Assembly (NCBI RefSeq): GCF_000346465.2
Contig: NC_034009.1
Coordinates: 30,872,131 to 30,936,130 of the forward strand
Direction: 5' to 3'
Source of the DNA: Prunus persica
Taxonomy: Eukaryota > Streptophyta > Magnoliopsida > Rosales > Rosaceae
Length of the DNA stretch: 64,000 nt
The notes beneath the pieces are model-generated. The model was not told the origin of the DNA, made no database searches, and saw nothing but the letters and a program-made list of their open reading frames with translations. The position numbers and the translations under genes are program-made. Positions 59,631-64,000 of the stretch are shown here, in pieces (position 1 is the stretch's first letter; the number at the start of each line of letters is the position of its first letter).

Positions 59631-60303
59631 CACATAAACAAATATTAGTTGGAGCTGTTATGATATAAGCCCATGTAGAGTTGGTTTTGCATAGGTTACT
59701 ATCCACAAAGTACAAGGCATAGGTAGTCAAAACATGTTTCGAAGACTTCTCATCATGCTATTATAAGTTGGGGAGCATCTTTTTAATCTTTATTGTGGCT
59801 CTTTCATTTCCCATTTGTTTGTGCGTGGCAAAGGGTCGTCTGTCGCGCATGAGTTTTGCTTTGAATAAAATGATATTTGGTGTTAGTGGTGCATGCACAA
59901 TTAATTTGAACTTGAATATATCTAATCTATTATCTACTGTGTTTTCCAAAATGGCTGCTATTGCATCGTTCAACTTATTGACAATCATTCACGGCGTTCA
60001 AAAACAACACAATACTAATTCTACACTCGAGAGCACCCTTTGTTCATTGGCGTACGTTGAATCTCAAAAATAAAAACATCCAAACAGTCCTCTTCTGGTT
60101 TTTTTAATCTCTTGGGTCAGAAATTCTAACAGTCTTAGTCCAATACGTACGGCACTCAACTTCTCCCCCAGCCTCTCATCTCATCCCTGTAGTCCTATAT
60201 AAACTAAATAGCATCTCTAATCTTGAATAACTAAAAAAGAGTTGTGACATCTTATAAAGTTGAGAGGAAGATATCAGATATTAGAAATCACCACATTTCC
60301 ATA
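59631..60303. other. Upstream region of the secreted-peptide gene
   Basis: Intergenic. An open frame at 59768-60073 looks like chance (no conserved motif) and is not called. Promoter elements lie in the last 150 bp. Confidence 0.4.
60196..60203 (+). promoter_or_regulatory. TATA box of the secreted-peptide gene
   Basis: TATATAAA, 101 bp before the start codon, a good TATA consensus at a plausible distance. Confidence 0.6.
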
Positions 60304-60546
60304 ATGTCATCTCCAACGAGATTGTTAGGGGGTTATGTTATTCTTCTGGTTCTGCTTTTGGTGGGAATGGCATCAATGGGAAGTTGCAGCAGAGTTTTGA
60401 AGGAAGTGGAATTTAAAAGATCGATTCAAGGCATGCTTCCAAGAGGGCCAGTGCCTCCTTCGGGACCTTCTCCATGTCATAACAAGCTCAGCCCCTACCG
60501 GCACACGGAGCAATCTTATCAAGAAGATTATGTCATATGTCCATAA
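60304..60546 (+). CDS. Secreted IDA-like (IDL) signalling peptide precursor
   Basis: A single-exon gene of 80 residues. Residues about 8-28 (GGYVILLVLLLVGMASMG) form a signal peptide. After a charged variable region comes MLPRGPVPPSGPSPCHN (residues 44-60), which matches the extended PIP motif of the IDA/IDA-like family, where PPSxPSxxHN is the receptor-binding core and the prolines are usually hydroxylated. Such peptides act through HAE/HSL-type LRR receptor kinases in abscission, or in stress for the IDL6/7 branch. Unlike IDA, this one has Cys in the core (SPCHN) and another near the C-terminus (VICP), and 20 residues follow the core. PIP-family peptides share SGPS and are the alternative. 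The ATG at 60304 is chosen because it places the signal peptide at the N-terminus; an upstream in-frame non-ATG extension to 60244 is not credible. Confidence 0.75.
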   Translation: MSSPTRLLGGYVILLVLLLVGMASMGSCSRVLKEVEFKRSIQGMLPRGPVPPSGPSPCHNKLSPYRHTEQSYQEDYVICP

Positions 60547-63025
60547 TTAACCCTACAAGTCCACAGCAAAACCAAAAGCAGTACTTTTCTTTTCTTCCTT
60601 ATTCTTTTCAATTTCTTTCTGGGAAATTAGTGATTTTTATCTGTGCAGAGTTGGAAGTATAACATAGGTATAGTTTCCACTTCCGAGAGGTTATTGGAAT
60701 TCAGATTCAAAGTGGAGGGCAAGTTTCGAGCACCTTCTGTTTGATTTCATCTTAATGTAGAAAACATACCACCTGTTTTAGAATTGTATTTGTTGGAAGC
60801 ACATGTACACCTGCTCAAAATGTATAGACATATATACCTTTTTAATGTTTCAGCTTCTGTCTGTGTGCATGATGATATGATACAGTATCATTGCTGCCAA
60901 GTGTTTTCTGACTTTAAGCGAAATGAAGAAAACAGAGGAAGAAGCAAGTTGCCAGGCTAGAGTGCAAAGAGAACGTAAAGAAATTGTTATCACTGTATCT
61001 CTGTCTGGATAGGGCCCAAAGTTGTGAAGTATTTATGTCGGGCCCATTATATTGGAAAGTTAAATGGGCCGTATTGAATATCTGAGATGAGGAGATAAAA
61101 TGAGAATGTTTCAGAACGGAATATCAAGAAATTTGTTAACATTTGCTCACTCTCACTTATTTGTTAACATTTGCTCACTCTCGCTCATTAAAATATCAAT
61201 ATTCTTCTCCCAATAATTATAATAATTTATATTTGTCCTCTTCTTTGTTAACATTTGCTCACCAACCAACCAACTCTTTAAGTCTAAGCCTTGAATTTAA
61301 AGGAAACTATCAGCAAAGAAATTGCACGTATAAAACTATCAGAATAAATTAATAATTTTCTCCCAATTTAGAGTACAAGTATAAAGATATCTATGAAAAA
61401 AAGACAAATGCGACAAATAATATTATTGGGCTAAAAGTCAGAGTGTAATGATTTTGGTGAACATTAAACTAGTACTAAGCCCACCTTCTCGGGTTCCATT
61501 ATGGGAATTCCATGAATGAACGGTCCAAAATCAATGGACCCGTTTACTTAAAGCTAGGTTGACGGTAGTCTACCACCATTGTCTCATTCAACCTTCTTTT
61601 AACAAATATTATTATTAGCTAACGATTTTTTAAAGAGAATTTGGTTGTCATCAATTTAAAAATAAATAAATAAATATATAAAATCAAAAAAACAAGCTAA
61701 CGATTCATGAATCCGTTGGATTTTACGTTTTTTTTTATTTTTGGGTACTAATCGTTATAGTTTTCATATAGCGATGATGAAAAGGTTCATACTGAGGGTT
61801 GTGATTTGAAATACTAAAACGAGTGATGAGAAAGAGACGTAAGGAAAAATCTGTTAGACATGTAGACCCAACAAACACGAAGCCAATATATATATATATA
61901 TATATATGGTAGTTGGTGGGGGTTGTGTTCCATGTGGGGTTGGTACTGTTTCATTTGCAAGTTTCTCTACACCAAACAAAACAAGGACACTGTGTGACTG
62001 TGTCTTACATATGAAATGAAACCCAACATAAAAATCAAAATAATATGAAAATTATAATCTGATGCACAAACTAAAGCTCTCTGCAGTGGAAGGCGCATGA
62101 TATGCAGTTTTTATTCGAACCTATTAACCTTGATGTTAACATCCCCACCCACTTCTATATATATATATATATATATATAATAAGTTCAGTTCATTGAATT
62201 GTCGATATATGCGTGCGTGAGCCTAGCTATCAACTTTTTGCCACTCCCCCTCCCCGCAAAAACAAAAAAGTGCCTAGCTAGCCATCAACAGAGTTCAGGT
62301 GGTGGGGTGTTTCAGTTTCCATCCTTCGATGATTTTCAAACTTTTTTCTTCTTTTGGGAGGGGGTGCTGTTCAAATTGCTATACATATCTCAACTGTCAC
62401 AAATAAATCGTAGATAACTTGAGTTAGAAATGCATATCATATGCAACACTAGTCTATAATTGGGAGTGAGTCCAAATTCTCTCTTCCTCCAACTTGATTG
62501 ATGCTTCAACATTTCAAGCAAATAGTGGATGTATGGGAGGATTTACACTTGAACCGTGGAAATTTGTTAGAATTTCTTAGAAATAGGTCTATTTTCATTC
62601 AAATATAATGAATGGAGGACACCAATTGTCTATTGTTGATTGCATTCTACAAATCCAGTTATGTGTCAAAGTAAGCATATTTTATGTCCGCAAGAGTTAA
62701 GATATGCCATTAAAGTGAAAAGGTAAATACATCAAACATGCTTCTTTAATACCAAATTATGTTGATTCATGCTTCTTTAGTGCAGAGGTTTTTGGGTTTC
62801 AATTTAATGTTGAATACTATAAATTTGGAGTATTCGTCAATTATAGCCTATAGGTAAGGTTGCGAGGCGTATACCGTATACCGTATACCGTATACCTACC
62901 TATAATAGTATAGGTGAAGTTTGGGTCAAAGTATATTTGGTGTAGTTAATTTAAGGTGTGGGGTCCTATACTTGTAGTATAGGCAAGGTTTGGGTGAAAA
63001 TACCTGAAGCGTATTTATATATATA
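60547..63025. other. Intergenic region with short repeats
   Basis: No gene supported. Three copies of TTTGTTAACATTTGCTCAC lie at about 61132, 61160 and 61242. TA runs lie at 61888-61906 and 62156-62179. A four-copy ATACCGT heptamer run lies at about 62871-62898. Confidence 0.5.
62871..62898. repeat. Heptanucleotide tandem repeat (ATACCGT)n
   Basis: Four consecutive copies of ATACCGT. Similar GTATAGG motifs are scattered over the next 100 bp. Confidence 0.85.
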
Positions 63026-63214
63026 TATCAGTCCCGATCTCTTGGACCACAGGAATTTAAGAGATTGTGGTCATTCATCGTTGGATATTAATTCAATGGT
63101 TCAAAAAAGTTTCTTAAAAGGAGTGTAAGAGTGAGTGAACCGTTGAATTTACATCTAACGGTGAGTGGCCACAAATCTCTTGAATAACTGTAATCCAAAA
63201 GATCGGGACTGATA
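63026..63214. mobile_element. 185-bp MITE, copy 2, TA-flanked
   Basis: Element 63028-63212 begins TCAGTCCCGATCTCTTGGA and ends AAAAGATCGGGACTGA; the inverted ends match over about 19 bp with one mismatch. TA lies on each side within a TA run. Same family and length as 42573-42757. Confidence 0.8.
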
Positions 63215-64000
63215 TATATATTACCTGAAGCATAAAAAATGTGCGTCCCTCTGGATGCAAATAAGTGCTGGGATCATATATATAATATAATAAGCGGTGG
63301 GTCCAACCCTAAACCCTTAATGCTATATTAAGTAAGTAATATAGACCCCATTGTCAGCGAAAAGATAGAATAATAGTTAAGTGTAGGCTCCATATAGGAA
63401 GTTAGGAACTGTGCTTAGTGGATTGGGTAATTGGTTAATTATGTTGGTGGAAGTTTATTTAACTCTGCCGTTTCCTTTCCCCTTTAGGAGATCCAGATGG
63501 ATCCCCCACATTATTTAACTCTGCTTACCCTCTTGTTTTAGGAGACCTCACCCACCCAGCAGCAAAGTATTCTCGTTATTATTTTTTGAGATGTTAGGTG
63601 AAAGGCTCGTGTAACTCATATATTCTAAACAATAACTCATCTATTTTATAATCTTCAATTAAAATCCAAATTTAAAATAAGCTACTATTTATCCTATCAT
63701 TTTTAACTATTTTACAATTAATGCCATCCAACTATATGGCATTAAAACGTAAATTTTTACCATCTTAATTAGTAATGAATGTAAATTATTAGCAATGTCA
63801 AAAAAAATAAATTTGTAATGGACTTATAATCAATACTAATGCCAACCATGAAAGTTGTAATAGACGTAAGCAGTAATTACATATACAAGCAATAGCAATA
63901 CACCTACAGAAATAAGATCATAATACACTTACTGCATACAAAATAAATAAATAAATCTTTTTTTTTGGGGTTAAATAATCCGAATAGGTATGTTAAATAT
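63215..64000. other. Intergenic DNA to the window end
   Basis: AT-rich. No gene, RNA or bounded repeat recognised. Confidence 0.5.

Noticed and set aside
59768..60073. 101-codon open frame with a hydrophobic start
   Set aside because: Begins at a non-ATG codon, lies beside a transposon, has an equally open frame on the other strand and no family resemblance.

Overview
This is nuclear DNA of a flowering plant, almost certainly a eudicot. The genes have phase-consistent GT-AG introns, the intergenic DNA is AT-rich with TA and TC/GA microsatellites, and LTR retrotransposons, hAT elements and MITEs fill the spaces. The proteins feel Rosaceae-like (Prunus in particular), but that is recall and was not searched. 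I see no bacterial or organellar genes, rRNA, convincing tRNA or CRISPR.

Layout. 1-2.8 kb: a solo LTR and a Harbinger-like element with a hAT MITE nested in it. 3.2-6.2 kb (+): a nine-exon plastid DUF3326 gene. 6.2-12.2 kb: intergenic, with microsatellites and a ten-unit minisatellite. 12.2-13.4 kb (+): an R2R3-MYB repressor. 17.4-22.1 kb: a complete but broken Copia retrotransposon. 22.2-22.6 kb: a TA-flanked MITE. 24.1-26.4 kb (+): a U-box/ARM ubiquitin ligase. 28.3-29.6 kb (+): a PADRE/DUF4228 gene with a small second exon. 30.7-37.3 kb (-): a FAB1C-type PI3P 5-kinase in 11 coding exons. 42.0-51.0 kb: a stack of nested transposons. 51.6-52.1 kb: a near-perfect inverted pair of MITEs. 53.7-58.2 kb (-): quinolinate phosphoribosyltransferase in 10 exons. 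59.1-59.6 kb: a hAT MITE. 60.3-60.5 kb (+): a secreted IDA-like peptide precursor. The rest to 64 kb is intergenic with one more MITE.

The host genes do not form an obvious pathway: plastid metabolism (QPT, DUF3326), phosphoinositide signalling (FAB1C), ubiquitination (PUB), transcriptional repression (MYB) and stress or peptide signalling (PADRE, IDA-like). This is ordinary plant gene order.

The most unusual object is the young non-autonomous LTR element at 44285-50601. Its LTRs are 156 bp and differ at one base, and it has perfect 5-bp target duplications. It carries fragments of two unrelated host genes (a PIRL N-terminus and a saposin-B piece), an array of hairpin repeats, and an intact 183-codon antisense ORF for a coiled-coil protein with its own TATA-like box. 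It lies inside a hAT element with an exact 8-bp target duplication, which appears to lie inside an older terminal-inverted-repeat element.
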